Positions 54,784 to 64,000 of a stretch of 64,000 nucleotides of DNA are shown piece by piece. The notes beneath the pieces were generated by a model. That model made no database searches, had not been told where the DNA came from, and saw only the letters and a program-made list of their open reading frames with translations. How positions within the stretch are numbered: the stretch's first letter is position 1; each line of letters begins with the position of its first letter. A program made the translations under genes and the position numbers. Source of the DNA: Hyphococcus lacteus (GTDB lineage Bacteria; Pseudomonadota; Alphaproteobacteria; Caulobacterales; Parvularculaceae); contig NZ_JBEHZE010000001.1 in NCBI RefSeq assembly GCF_041058985.1, positions 2,728,001 to 2,792,000 on the forward strand, read 5' to 3'.

Positions 54784-57700
54784 TTAGAAACGCACATCAA
54801 TACGAGCCATCGCACCGTTCCGGAGATAACCACCACCGTCGCCATATCGATAGTTGATGGATGCATTCCACCACTCGCTGCCGACCGAGAGTCCAGCCGT
54901 TCCCGATATCACCTGACTTGGAAGATCCACGCCTTGAGCAATCATTACGCCGCTCGCATTGGCATTACTAAAACGTGCACGCACATCGGACGCCGTCCCC
55001 GACAGGCGAGTATTCCAGGTTACTTCCGCCTCAGGACGAATGTTGAGACCATTCCCGAGTGTCCAACTTTTAGAGACATAAGTTCCGATTTTTGCGTAAG
55101 AGATTGATTGCTTTTTCTTGTCGACAGCTAAGCCCAGTGCGGTGTCACCGCCTTCTTCGAATTCATCTTGCCGCGTAGCGTAATAGTCAAACGTTACGCT
55201 CGGGCGCAGTTGGAAACTCGAATCTTTCCCAAATACATCGTAAGAAAATCGATTATGCAAAACGAGTGAGTTTGCGTCGAATTCAGATTGAGCAGTCGCA
55301 CCACTGAGGCCATTTGCAACGCCGCGATTGGCATCAAAATTTGATTTCGCATAAGCAAGCAACGAACTCACAGCGACTTTGCCGAAGTCGACGACGGCAT
55401 AGCCACCAAAACTATAGGTATCACCACGGATTTCAGAACTAAGCCCATTCGCATCGGTAGACGAGAATCCGAGCATTGCCCCTAGCGCTACGCGACGACG
55501 TAGTTGAGTATCAAAACCCATCGCAAAGGATTCGTCCGAGATGTCATAAGCTACCGAACCATCCTCAAGATCATAGAACGCATCGCCCACAGATAGCGTT
55601 GACCACACATAGTTACTCCGGTCGCGATCTTCTTTCACAAACGCACGCCGATCGAATGCCGCCGTCATTGCATCAAACTGTTCAAACAACATCAACGTTG
55701 GTGCATTCGTGTAAATTTCTGGCGACACCCCGCGCAGCGCATAGTCCAGCGTGGCTCCGTTTGAAGCACCAGACACAACCATCAATTCATCAAGAACATC
55801 GGCATCGACAGCACCGCCAAGTTCATTTTGCAAAACGGCTGCTGCTGAGGTCGCGTTTACGGAAAGTGGAATTGAAGTACCATCAAGAAGCTGATTAACG
55901 CGAACAACAACCTCGTCGCCGGACGTTTCAATATCTGCGATTTCCGCAAAGAGAAGGTTAGCCCCTGAAATCGACAATGGCGTGTTTTCGACGACGCCGC
56001 CATCTGCTGAGATGATTGTGATCTCACTTCCAACACTCGCAAGATTTCCGGACAGGTTAATCTCACCGCCATCGAGGATCGCTTGCCCTGCCACATCGAT
56101 AAGACTGGTAGTACCAGAGGAGAAGAAAATCGTTATGTCAGCGCCAGGCGAGACCAAGAAGTCACCGCCAATTCCAACGGTACCGGCTTGACCGGACGGA
56201 TCGCCGACCAAGAATGATCCCGCTAGGTCAAGGTCCCCGCTAATGCCACCCAACCCAGAAAGAACAGCGCCATTTGCCACGCTGACATCCGCATCAAGCA
56301 ACGCACCGGACATGATGTTCATGCTACCGCCGTTAATTGTGGCCGTATCAAACGTAATGTCATCGGTCACATTGCTGATACCAGAAAGTTGATTCAGAAT
56401 TTCAAAATTCGAAATCTTCGCCCCAGAAAGGTTTGTCTCAGCATTATCAATTATAAATGTATCAATGTCGTCATCGCCATTGATGGTTCCGGAAATAGCG
56501 TCGGCACTTGCCCCGGAAAGAATAAACTGGTCGTTATCGCTGCCAAGGTTAATCCAGCCATCCACGGTTCCGTCATTTACAATTCGAAAAACGTCTTCGC
56601 CGCTTTCCAGAATGGAATTACCCGTAATGCTGCCTGAGTTCGTGATATCTTCAGTTCCAAGACTACCATTAATTGCATATTCTGCAGCGCTACCGATGAT
56701 AATACCGTCAGCATTGTTGATCACAGCAACAACTTCACCCGACGAACCACCAATGATATTGATACCTTCACCATTCGCCGCGCTGATCAATCCGTTGTTT
56801 GTGAGTGTACCGACGCCCTCGTCGAATCGAACGCCAATCGCACCAGCCCCGCCGCTCGCAACGATACTTCCGTCATTTTCCAGTTGAGACCCGGTTCCCA
56901 GAACAACGCCCTCGGCACCATCGCCCGAAACCATGATGGAGCCGGTAGCCCCAATTGAGACAACAGAATCATTGTCGCTGTCGATACCGTCAGCATCGAC
57001 CCCTGTCGTCAAAATAGAACCAAGCAACGTGATATCACTGTCCAGCACCGCAAATACGCCTTCAGCACCGACACCAGCGGTAGATATTGATCCGGTGCTT
57101 GTGATTTCGACAATACCAGAATCTACAACTTGAATTCCCTCGCCTTGGTCACCCGTTGTGACGATTGAACCCGCGTGTTCAACAATCGCGATATCACTGG
57201 TGAGAATTCCCTCTGCGCCCTCACCGCTTGTTTCGATTGTCGCTCCGGTTGCGACAGTGATCATTGATCCCGTGCTCGTCTGGATCCCTTCCGCATTCTC
57301 GCCATCAGTCTGAATCGAGCCTGTGTGTGTGATCGACACGTCATCACCACTGTCGATCCCCTCAGCAAAATTACCAGTCGTCACAAGATCAGCATTATTG
57401 ATCAGTGTAATGTCGTTACCAGTAAGAATCGCCTCGTCATTGGCAACAGTAATATCATTATTGTTAATGATAGTTCCATTGCCAGAAAGAATAATCGCAC
57501 CCGAAAGCGGTGTCCCCGCAGCGATCGTCACCGTCGTCGGCATACCGTTCGCAATGATATTTTGAGTCTCAAAGCCAGTAATTGTGAACAAACTCGCAGT
57601 GCTACCACTCGCATTAAAGATCAACGATACTGCGTCGCTACCGTCGCCACCATCAAGCGTGCCCGACATCATACCGGCACTTAGATCAACAATTTCTGCT

Positions 57701-58620
57701 GTATCGTCACCAAGACTAAGATCAACAGAACCCGTTAGCGTTGAGCCATTTACAAGGCGGATGGAGTCAGCACCCGCACCCAGCAAAACATCACCTGTAA
57801 TATCGCCAGCATTCACAACATTTTCGATTGTCGCGTCGCCGACCAAGGTACCCGCAGTTAAGATTGCACCGCCGCCACCCGAAATAACGCCGCCCGCATT
57901 ATTGGTGATGTCAGTAATATTGCCAGGATTATCGTCGTCAACGAACACGCCATAACCGAATGTCGAAAGAATTTGACCGCTATTGTTTAATGTGCCCCCA
58001 GCTTCGTCGAACAAAACACCATGAGAATCCGTAACACCGCCGTCAACCGCGCCTTCTGATGAAACTAAACCACCTGCAAGAACATTGACCGTCGATCTTT
58101 CACCGGCGAGAATACCGCCTGCGGAGTCGCCGGTCGTTCTAACAATCCCGCCGTTACCAACCGTAACAATGCTATCGTCATCGACGTCAATACCATCAGA
58201 ATCAAGACCATTCGTTGTAATTGTGCCTGTATTGAGAACGGTAGTATCGTCATCTGTGTTGATGCCATCTTGGGAATCATCATTGATTGTAATCGTGCCC
58301 GTGTTAGTAACATCACCACGGAAATCAACTTCGATACCGCGGTCAGTACTACTGGTGATATCGCCTGCGTTCACCACCGTTGCGTCGTTATCGAGGTAAA
58401 TCCCCACAGCGACGTCGGCCCCGACTTCGACATTCAATGTCACGTCATCCTGTGTCGGGGCAATGAACCCATCCGCATCAACACCAGAACAGGTAATAAT
58501 CGTACCGGAGGCAAGTGATCCATCTGTCGTATTGGGCGTACAGTCTGCACTCGCCGTACTAAATATACCAATACAGTTTACAAGAACGGTCGTGCCAAGA
58601 AGCTGTGACAATACTCTCAT
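54784..58620 (-). CDS. Autotransporter with a repeat-rich beta-helix passenger
   Basis: With the ATG at 58620 (GGGGGAA upstream) it has 1278 residues. Signal peptide about 1-25 (LSQLLGTTVLVNCIGIFSTASA). The passenger (about 30-900) is built of short repeats with NTGTI/GSI..T.G.GAEGI patterns, for example VTNTGTITINDDSQDGI and GSISTAGVGAEGV, forming a beta-helix. The C-terminal 280 residues are an autotransporter barrel (RSNYVWSTLSVGDAFYDLEDG to GAMARIDVRF). I see no protease triad in the passenger, so adhesion or a structural role is more likely. Confidence 0.88.
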   Translation of the reverse strand: MRVLSQLLGTTVLVNCIGIFSTASADCTPNTTDGSLASGTIITCSGVDADGFIAPTQDDVTLNVEVGADVAVGIYLDNDATVVNAGDITSSTDRGIEVDFRGDVTNTGTITINDDSQDGINTDDDTTVLNTGTITTNGLDSDGIDVDDDSIVTVGNGGIVRTTGDSAGGILAGERSTVNVLAGGLVSSEGAVDGGVTDSHGVLFDEAGGTLNNSGQILSTFGYGVFVDDDNPGNITDITNNAGGVISGGGGAILTAGTLVGDATIENVVNAGDITGDVLLGAGADSIRLVNGSTLTGSVDLSLGDDTAEIVDLSAGMMSGTLDGGDGSDAVSLIFNASGSTASLFTITGFETQNIIANGMPTTVTIAAGTPLSGAIILSGNGTIINNNDITVANDEAILTGNDITLINNADLVTTGNFAEGIDSGDDVSITHTGSIQTDGENAEGIQTSTGSMITVATGATIETSGEGAEGILTSDIAIVEHAGSIVTTGDQGEGIQVVDSGIVEITSTGSISTAGVGAEGVFAVLDSDITLLGSILTTGVDADGIDSDNDSVVSIGATGSIMVSGDGAEGVVLGTGSQLENDGSIVASGGAGAIGVRFDEGVGTLTNNGLISAANGEGINIIGGSSGEVVAVINNADGIIIGSAAEYAINGSLGTEDITNSGSITGNSILESGEDVFRIVNDGTVDGWINLGSDNDQFILSGASADAISGTINGDDDIDTFIIDNAETNLSGAKISNFEILNQLSGISNVTDDITFDTATINGGSMNIMSGALLDADVSVANGAVLSGLGGISGDLDLAGSFLVGDPSGQAGTVGIGGDFLVSPGADITIFFSSGTTSLIDVAGQAILDGGEINLSGNLASVGSEITIISADGGVVENTPLSISGANLLFAEIADIETSGDEVVVRVNQLLDGTSIPLSVNATSAAAVLQNELGGAVDADVLDELMVVSGASNGATLDYALRGVSPEIYTNAPTLMLFEQFDAMTAAFDRRAFVKEDRDRSNYVWSTLSVGDAFYDLEDGSVAYDISDESFAMGFDTQLRRRVALGAMLGFSSTDANGLSSEIRGDTYSFGGYAVVDFGKVAVSSLLAYAKSNFDANRGVANGLSGATAQSEFDANSLVLHNRFSYDVFGKDSSFQLRPSVTFDYYATRQDEFEEGGDTALGLAVDKKKQSISYAKIGTYVSKSWTLGNGLNIRPEAEVTWNTRLSGTASDVRARFSNANASGVMIAQGVDLPSQVISGTAGLSVGSEWWNASINYRYGDGGGYLRNGAMARIDVRF

Positions 58621-58656
58621 AGGAGGTTCCCCCAATACTCAATTCTCAAAATAGAA

Positions 58657-58689
58657 ATAGCGCGCCGCCTTTGTCAGGCGGCGCGCTAT
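58657..58689 (-). terminator. Strong hairpin after the second TonB-dependent receptor gene
   Basis: A perfect 14-bp inverted repeat (ATAGCGCGCCGCCT at 58657-58670 and its complement at 58676-58689) with a 5-base loop lies 9 bp past the receptor stop. On the minus strand it is followed by TTCTATTTT, so it should end or reduce transcription before the autotransporter start at 58620. Confidence 0.78.
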
Positions 58690-58698
58690 GTCAAAAAA

Positions 58699-61600
58699 TT
58701 AGAAACGTTTCCGAACATCGAAATAGAAATAGCGTGGCGTTACAGAATGTAGTCTGCCGCTATAACCGGCGGAATTATCATAAAATGGCGGTTCGTTGTT
58801 TGTGAGATTGTTGATCCCAACACGAATACGCGTACCGCCGAGAAGCCCGCTTTTTCTGAAGCTATAGTCGGCATACATATCCAGTCGATACCAACGGCCA
58901 ACTTCAAAATTGATTTCAGAACCGTCATCAAGCGTAGCTGTCACGTCTGGATCAAATACCCGGCCCACATACCGGGCATTCATACCCACACCGACATTAG
59001 CATTATAATTCCAACGGAAATTTGCTGATCCGCGCCATTTTGGCCGGCTTTCAATCTGGATTAGGTCGCCAACAGATGACGGATCAATTGTTTCTGATCC
59101 AATCGGATCGTCCAAGAGTGGCAACACTTCGTCAAAAGGATCTTGCTCATACTTTGTAAGAAGCGCAGCATTCACACTTACCTTAAATCGACCATACTTC
59201 GTACGTGGCGTTTCATAGCGCCCAAAGAAGTCAAAACCAGATGTACGACGCGTTTGAAGATTCAAGAATGTTTCGTTGACGAAAAGGATATCGCCAAATG
59301 GCTCAATCGATGTTCCGTTTGCAATATTATATGCTTCAATGTCGGCTACGCGATCAGAATCCGGATCTTCACGTTCGACATTGGGGTTAAAGCCTTGTCC
59401 AGTGCGTCGCAAAAACTCGTCAATCGCAATTTGATCATTACGAGGAATTGTTCCGACCGTGCCGTTCAATTCGATCGACCAGTAGTCCGCTGTAAACATC
59501 CAACCGTCGAGCGGCTTTAATACGATACCCGCTGAAATGTTTCGGCTGGTTTCAGGCTCAAGATCAGGGTTACCCGAAATAACAGACGTTACAGCAAAAT
59601 CGAGGCAACCAGAACCGCTTGATTGTTGAACAAACGTACAATGCGCCCAGTCTTCTTGGAAATTTGAGAATCGCGAGAATGACGGCGTCGATGTTTGAAC
59701 CAAGTTGGGAGCCCGGAAACCGAGCGAATACGCAGCACGGAAACTAAGCTGTTCTGCTGGTTCCCATGTTGCCAGAACCCGCGGTTTCATAACCGTCTCT
59801 TCAATATCGGTGTAATGCTCCACCCGACCCGCTGCTTGGATTGATGCAGAACCGGCTGCGGTATCCGTAAAGACCGGGAGAATAACTTCGCTGTATGCGG
59901 AGAACACATTTCGGTCGGCCGCAACGTCCGCTGTCGCGCTGACACCCAACAAATCACTCTCAAAGAATTCGCCGGTTAGCGGGTTGGTGAAAGAAATTGT
60001 TCCGTCAAGACGTTCATCTCGATCATCTTCAATGGTTTCGCGACGCCATTCGACGCCCCAACCAAATCCGACATCGCCACCAGGTAACTCGAACAGTCGC
60101 GGTGTTGATGCCCGAAGGTCCCATGTCATCAACGTGTTTATACTTTTACGTGTAACGTCGACACCAATACCTGATGCTTCGACCGCAGCAACATCGGCAA
60201 TGTCCGGCCCATCAAAAATATTTAACGCGTCGGCATCCGTGCGAGACAACTCAGCATACAGCGCCGATCTGCTGACCAAAAGCCCTACGTCTTTCGCAGA
60301 TGAGCGAGAATACCCAAACGCCGAATCCCAATCCCAATTCTTGTAAACACCGCGAACGCCGCCCAATGTCCGCCACTGGGTTTGGGACACGTCAATTGTT
60401 CGTGGCCCAAGTTCATTAAACCGATATCGACGAACAGCAATATCCAACCCTTCGGCAGGCGCATCAATATCCGCGAGACGGTTAGGATTTACGGAACCGT
60501 CAGGCAACATTTCTGCACCAAATGGATTCCAGTAATAGCTCGCCGGAATTACAAAATTATTCGACGTTGACAGAACCGATGGACCGAAGAATTTTTCTGA
60601 CTCAGAATTATAGAAAATGAAATCGCCATAAACCTCAATCGAATCATTGAGCTCATGGGTAACGTTCATCGCAAAATTGATACGCTGCGTATCTGGAATA
60701 ATTTTGCGGAACACATTCTGATTTTCATAAAGCGGGCGCGTTCTATAAACCTCATCACCAACGAGGACATCCAAACCGTTTCCTGATGTCGTCGATGAGG
60801 AGGTAAACGAGCCATCGTCAAGCTCCAATCCATTCCCAAAAGGAAGACCGAGCTGGGATGAATTCGGGAAAAACCCTTCTGGCTGAAGGTGGAACAAGCC
60901 CGCGCTGCTGGTTAACGAGTCTCCGTTTTGGCGAACCCGCTCGCCATCAATACCGTCCGCACTTGAATCTGCGTTACCGACACGGAATTCACCAAAAGGA
61001 GAAAAGCTTGAATGGTTACGGAAGCTAGTCGAGCCAAAAAACGGGCTGTCCGGTGATAGGCGCGGATCAAACTGGTGATCGGCATCAGCGGTGAAATCCA
61101 GCTCAGACGCATCAAGCCCTTCGCGGTCATAATATTGCGCTGAGAAAGAAACATTTGTTCGGTCATCATTGAAATATTTCCCGCCATAGACGCGCAAATT
61201 CAAATCGTGCTGACCGGTTCCCTCTGCAAGACCATAACGCACCCTCGCATTTAGCCCCTCATAATCGTCTCGAATAACGGCATTCAATACGCCTGAGATC
61301 GCGTCCGAGCCGTAGAGCGCCGATGCACCATCACGCAGGATCTCAATACGTCCCAGACCATAAGTCGGGATAGCATTCATGTTAACAAACTGGATTGGCA
61401 CGCCGCCAAATGTTTGCGTCTGGGGATGTGCCACCATACGTCGGCCGTTGACCAAAACCAGCGATGTATCCGCACCCAGCGTACGGAGGTTTAGCGAAGC
61501 AATATCGCCGCGCGCGTCGTTTGAAAGCTCAGCGGTACTATTGAAGTCCAACCCGCCCGCTTGGGGAATATTGGATAAAAGCTCTTCGAAAGTCAGATCA

Positions 61601-61821
61601 CCTGCGCCCTCAATATCGTCACTGCCAAGCACGGTAACCGGCATTTCGCCCGCGATATTCGCACCCTTAACCTGAGTTCCGACAACAACGATCTCATCTC
61701 GTTCGGGTTGCCCCTCAGAATCCGTTGTATCATTCACGCCTTGTTGCGCATTTGCGACGCTCGAAAACGCCAATAAGCTAGCGGTGCCGAGTAAAAATTG
61801 GCCAAACAGGTTCTTTTTCAC
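58699..61821 (-). CDS. TonB-dependent receptor, large type
   Basis: A 1040-residue receptor. I start at the GTG at 61821 (GAGGGG 6 bases upstream, giving MKKNLFGQFLLGTASLLAFSSVANAQ) rather than the ATG 6 codons earlier. The plug contains EIVVVGTQVKGANIAGEMPVTVLGSDDI and GLGRIEILRDGASALYGSDAISGVLNAVI; the barrel is long and ends in YFYFDVRKRF. Receptors of this size class in Caulobacter-like bacteria take up saccharides or peptides. The ligand is unknown. The neighbours are a CapA-like protein, an autotransporter and peptidases. Confidence 0.92.
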   Translation of the reverse strand: MKKNLFGQFLLGTASLLAFSSVANAQQGVNDTTDSEGQPERDEIVVVGTQVKGANIAGEMPVTVLGSDDIEGAGDLTFEELLSNIPQAGGLDFNSTAELSNDARGDIASLNLRTLGADTSLVLVNGRRMVAHPQTQTFGGVPIQFVNMNAIPTYGLGRIEILRDGASALYGSDAISGVLNAVIRDDYEGLNARVRYGLAEGTGQHDLNLRVYGGKYFNDDRTNVSFSAQYYDREGLDASELDFTADADHQFDPRLSPDSPFFGSTSFRNHSSFSPFGEFRVGNADSSADGIDGERVRQNGDSLTSSAGLFHLQPEGFFPNSSQLGLPFGNGLELDDGSFTSSSTTSGNGLDVLVGDEVYRTRPLYENQNVFRKIIPDTQRINFAMNVTHELNDSIEVYGDFIFYNSESEKFFGPSVLSTSNNFVIPASYYWNPFGAEMLPDGSVNPNRLADIDAPAEGLDIAVRRYRFNELGPRTIDVSQTQWRTLGGVRGVYKNWDWDSAFGYSRSSAKDVGLLVSRSALYAELSRTDADALNIFDGPDIADVAAVEASGIGVDVTRKSINTLMTWDLRASTPRLFELPGGDVGFGWGVEWRRETIEDDRDERLDGTISFTNPLTGEFFESDLLGVSATADVAADRNVFSAYSEVILPVFTDTAAGSASIQAAGRVEHYTDIEETVMKPRVLATWEPAEQLSFRAAYSLGFRAPNLVQTSTPSFSRFSNFQEDWAHCTFVQQSSGSGCLDFAVTSVISGNPDLEPETSRNISAGIVLKPLDGWMFTADYWSIELNGTVGTIPRNDQIAIDEFLRRTGQGFNPNVEREDPDSDRVADIEAYNIANGTSIEPFGDILFVNETFLNLQTRRTSGFDFFGRYETPRTKYGRFKVSVNAALLTKYEQDPFDEVLPLLDDPIGSETIDPSSVGDLIQIESRPKWRGSANFRWNYNANVGVGMNARYVGRVFDPDVTATLDDGSEINFEVGRWYRLDMYADYSFRKSGLLGGTRIRVGINNLTNNEPPFYDNSAGYSGRLHSVTPRYFYFDVRKRF

Positions 61822-61860
61822 GATATCCCCTCGTGTCATTTTGATTCATTCCAAGTTTGA

Positions 61861-61883
61861 GTGTGACACCGACCAGTTCACAC
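61861..61883. promoter_or_regulatory. Candidate operator upstream of the large receptor gene
   Basis: GTGTGA (61861-61866), 11 bp, TCACAC (61878-61883) form an inverted repeat 40-62 bp upstream of the receptor start. Spacing is too wide for a CRP site (TGTGA-N6-TCACA). A dimeric regulator site is plausible; none is encoded nearby. Confidence 0.35.
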
Positions 61884-61991
61884 ACCAAATACGCATTGTT
61901 TACACATCAATAACCAAAACACATACCTAAGCACTCGCACACGCTTAGGACGAATATGCGTCGCAAAAACAATTATCTGTGGAATAAGTGT

Positions 61992-64000
61992 TTATTTATC
62001 AGTGTGTTGACTAATAACAGTCAGGTCACATGCCGACCTATTGTAGGTTTGAATATGACTAATCCCGGCTACGTCCAGCGCCTCAACAGCATCCATTTGA
62101 GAATATGGGGTTTTCCACTCGATAAGCGAAAGATTATCCAGCCCTACCCGCGCTGATTGGTCTGTTTGGTTTTCCAACTCCAACAATACACGTATCGAGC
62201 GCGTACCCACCCGCGGACTCGCGAAGTCAAATTCAAGCCCATTTTCACTGTCCGGGGTTAGTATCGTAGAGCCAAGAACAATGGTCGGCCCATTAGAAAG
62301 CGCATCACTAAGACCCTGCGTCGACTTACGTCGTTGCAACTTCGCGGTAACTCGAACTGGGGCATCTGTAGACATGTCAGCAGCCAGCGTCATCGTCGAA
62401 CCATTTTTATATACACGCAAGAATTTGCGCATTCCGGTTGTCGCGCTCTCGTCTGGTCCTAGCTCAACCACTAACTGCTTATCACCTGCGTGATCGTCAT
62501 CCTGCGCCAATGATATGCGTTTATCATTATCAAGCCAGCTTCGATCGTCACTCGCAAAGTTGTCATAGGCATCAAAATCCCCGCGCGACAATAAATCTTG
62601 CCCTAGGCGAACTTTTGAAGGCGCTGGGCAATTCGCGTCGGCCTGAATTGTTGTCACACGGTTGAACCATGGTACCCCCTCTAAGGAATGCAGGCGTCCG
62701 TCACCGCTAAGGAGCGTTTGTACAGAATTAGAATGCGCATCAACACTCTTCGCTTTCGCAAACAAGTGCCCACCAGAGGGTGATAAATGAAGGTTCTTAC
62801 CCGCTGACAACGTCATAATCCGCTGATTGATCATCCGGCGCATTCGATCGGTTGCCGGGGTCGGTTTATAACCTTTTATGTATAACGGAACCACTTCGGC
62901 ACGATGAAATTCGCCACCATCAAGCCAGACATAAAGTAACGCCGATGCTTGCGGCGAGTAGAAATATTGATCGAAAAGAAAATTCCCCAAGGACCAAGCA
63001 ATCAAACGATTGTTGTATAGCTCTAATCCTTGAAAAACATGCGGGTGATGACCGATGGCCAATGCAGCACCAGCATCAAGCGCAAGTTTTAGCTTCGTTT
63101 CCATATCCAATGTGGGGCGATCAGCATATTCTAGCCCCCCATGATATTGAACAATAGGGTGCCCCCCATTCGCTTTGCTGTTTGAAATATCCTTAAGAAT
63201 ATTCGCTGTCGTTCCTAAAGCAGCGCCACCCTTATTTTCGGTTGCGGACTGCGTGGGGTTACCCCCCTCCCAGCCCACATAACTCATAAAGGAATATAGG
63301 CTGCCCGCTAGTTTAGTCTTGTGCGGTACCAACGCTTGTTTCTCATTTAGGCCGGCACCAGAATACCCAAGATTACTCTTACGCACGTGCTCCAGCGTTT
63401 TCTTTAATCCGCTATCGAGATAGTCATAGGTATGATTATTTCCGAGCGCCACATAGTCGACACCCGCTGACTGAAGCGCGTCAAGGGTCTCTGGTGGCGA
63501 GAAAAACGTCACGAGTTTTGCCGCAGCATCATTAGGGGGGGCAGAGAAAATCGACGTCTCAAGATTTACTGAGGTATAATCAGCGACACCAAGATATGGT
63601 GCAATTATATCGAGCAAACCCTTTGTGTCCTGCCCGACGCGATCAGAATCAATTAATTTCGGCTCGCCTCGGAACGGTTTAGCATAACGTCTACCCATCA
63701 TCGTATCGCCGCCAAATGCGAGCATCACGCGATCTGGTTTTTTCGCGACCAATTGAATATCAGGCAAATTTCCTGCGCCATCCAAAGCCATACCAGTCGC
63801 GATTTCGCTGGCGCTATAAGATTGGACCATCGCATAATGCCCCGGCGCGCTGACATTCAATGTGAAGGTTTTAGTATCGGTTAAAGGGATTGAAAATTCG
63901 CCAGATGCTTGCGTCTCAAGATTATTGCCTTCGACATTTATGAGCGCAGATATCGGTGTGCCGGCCTCATCCGTTACACGGCCACGAAGCGTTAGGTCTT
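61992..64000 (-). CDS. Multidomain CapA-type (poly-gamma-glutamate synthesis family) protein, partial
   Basis: An open frame that runs off the window end, so the N-terminus is missing. The visible 669 codons begin with a carboxypeptidase-regulatory-like beta domain (LRGRVTDEAGTPISALINVEG...FTLNVSAPGHYAM). The CapA metallophosphatase-like domain follows, with FGGDTMMGRRY, VNLETSIF, ALGNNHTYDYLDSG, QYHGGLEY and IGHHPHVFQGLELYNNRLIAWSLGNFLFDQ. The last 220 residues are beta-rich and may be a carbohydrate-binding-like domain. CapA proteins take part in poly-gamma-glutamate synthesis or release; this domain combination is not the standard one. Confidence 0.82.
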   Translation of the reverse strand, partial: DLTLRGRVTDEAGTPISALINVEGNNLETQASGEFSIPLTDTKTFTLNVSAPGHYAMVQSYSASEIATGMALDGAGNLPDIQLVAKKPDRVMLAFGGDTMMGRRYAKPFRGEPKLIDSDRVGQDTKGLLDIIAPYLGVADYTSVNLETSIFSAPPNDAAAKLVTFFSPPETLDALQSAGVDYVALGNNHTYDYLDSGLKKTLEHVRKSNLGYSGAGLNEKQALVPHKTKLAGSLYSFMSYVGWEGGNPTQSATENKGGAALGTTANILKDISNSKANGGHPIVQYHGGLEYADRPTLDMETKLKLALDAGAALAIGHHPHVFQGLELYNNRLIAWSLGNFLFDQYFYSPQASALLYVWLDGGEFHRAEVVPLYIKGYKPTPATDRMRRMINQRIMTLSAGKNLHLSPSGGHLFAKAKSVDAHSNSVQTLLSGDGRLHSLEGVPWFNRVTTIQADANCPAPSKVRLGQDLLSRGDFDAYDNFASDDRSWLDNDKRISLAQDDDHAGDKQLVVELGPDESATTGMRKFLRVYKNGSTMTLAADMSTDAPVRVTAKLQRRKSTQGLSDALSNGPTIVLGSTILTPDSENGLEFDFASPRVGTRSIRVLLELENQTDQSARVGLDNLSLIEWKTPYSQMDAVEALDVAGISHIQTYNRSACDLTVISQHTDK

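Noticed and set aside
55476..58654. Many plus-strand open frames of 60-140 codons opposite the autotransporter gene
   Set aside because: They are the antisense reading of a repetitive, Gly/Asp/Thr-rich gene; they lack ribosome sites and recognisable domains.
1..64000. CRISPR array, rRNA operon, transposase or toxin-antitoxin pair
   Set aside because: No regularly spaced repeats, rRNA-like sequence, transposase motifs or paired small toxin genes were seen.

Overview
The window reads as chromosomal DNA of an alphaproteobacterium, most likely a marine, flagellated member of the Caulobacterales/Parvularculales side of the class (Hyphomonas- or Parvularcula-like). The assignment rests on gene content and order seen here, not on a search. 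The signs are an ATP synthase zeta inhibitor gene next to purC-purS-purQ, the block rpoZ-rsh-pyrE-pdxJ-acpS-lepB-rnc-era-recO, a motB-flgE-flgK-flgL-flgI flagellar run, a squalene-hopene cyclase, and two large TonB-dependent receptors. The pair at 4.8-7.2 kb belongs to two families whose founding descriptions used a Hyphomonas protein.

Layout. 0.1-3.2 kb: zeta inhibitor, then purine genes with an outer-membrane-like gene inserted between purC and purS. 3.2-10.3 kb: amidase lipoprotein, a beta-helix lipoprotein/diheme cytochrome pair of unknown function, an O-methyltransferase and squalene-hopene cyclase. 10.4-12.5 kb: a sulfur/persulfide module (two YeeE/YedE halves, a BigR/SqrR-like ArsR regulator, a persulfide-dioxygenase-like enzyme). 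12.5-17.3 kb: acetyltransferase, DUF885 hydrolase, YHS protein and M28 peptidase. 17.4-24.4 kb: flagellar motor and hook genes. 24.4-33.7 kb: the conserved housekeeping block, all on the minus strand, with a glutathione transferase inserted. 33.7-39.9 kb: NYN protein, family 5 uracil-DNA glycosylase, a membrane protein, smpB, dapA and a lytic transglycosylase.

At 39.97 kb lies tRNA-Ser(GCT), and after it the character changes. The next 3 kb is sparse and decaying: a formylglycine-generating-enzyme-like lipoprotein, the 3' remnant of a KDPG/KDPGal-type aldolase, a small YdeI/OmdA-like protein, and a TrmH-like methyltransferase interrupted by one in-frame TAA. From 44.6 kb a molybdenum-hydroxylase module follows (MocA-like and XdhC maturation genes divergent from a two-subunit IorAB-like enzyme), then a TonB-dependent receptor and a DUF547 protein.

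From 52.4 kb to the window end every gene lies on the minus strand and encodes an exported or surface protein: a lipoprotein with possible amidohydrolase-like motifs, a secreted M14 carboxypeptidase, an autotransporter, a second TonB-dependent receptor, and a multidomain CapA-type protein cut by the window edge. I infer a possible peptide or polymer capture and processing locus. The strongest candidates for undescribed biology are that cluster, the beta-helix/cytochrome pair, and the lipoprotein form of the formylglycine-generating enzyme. I saw no CRISPR array, rRNA, insertion sequence, integrase or complete prophage.
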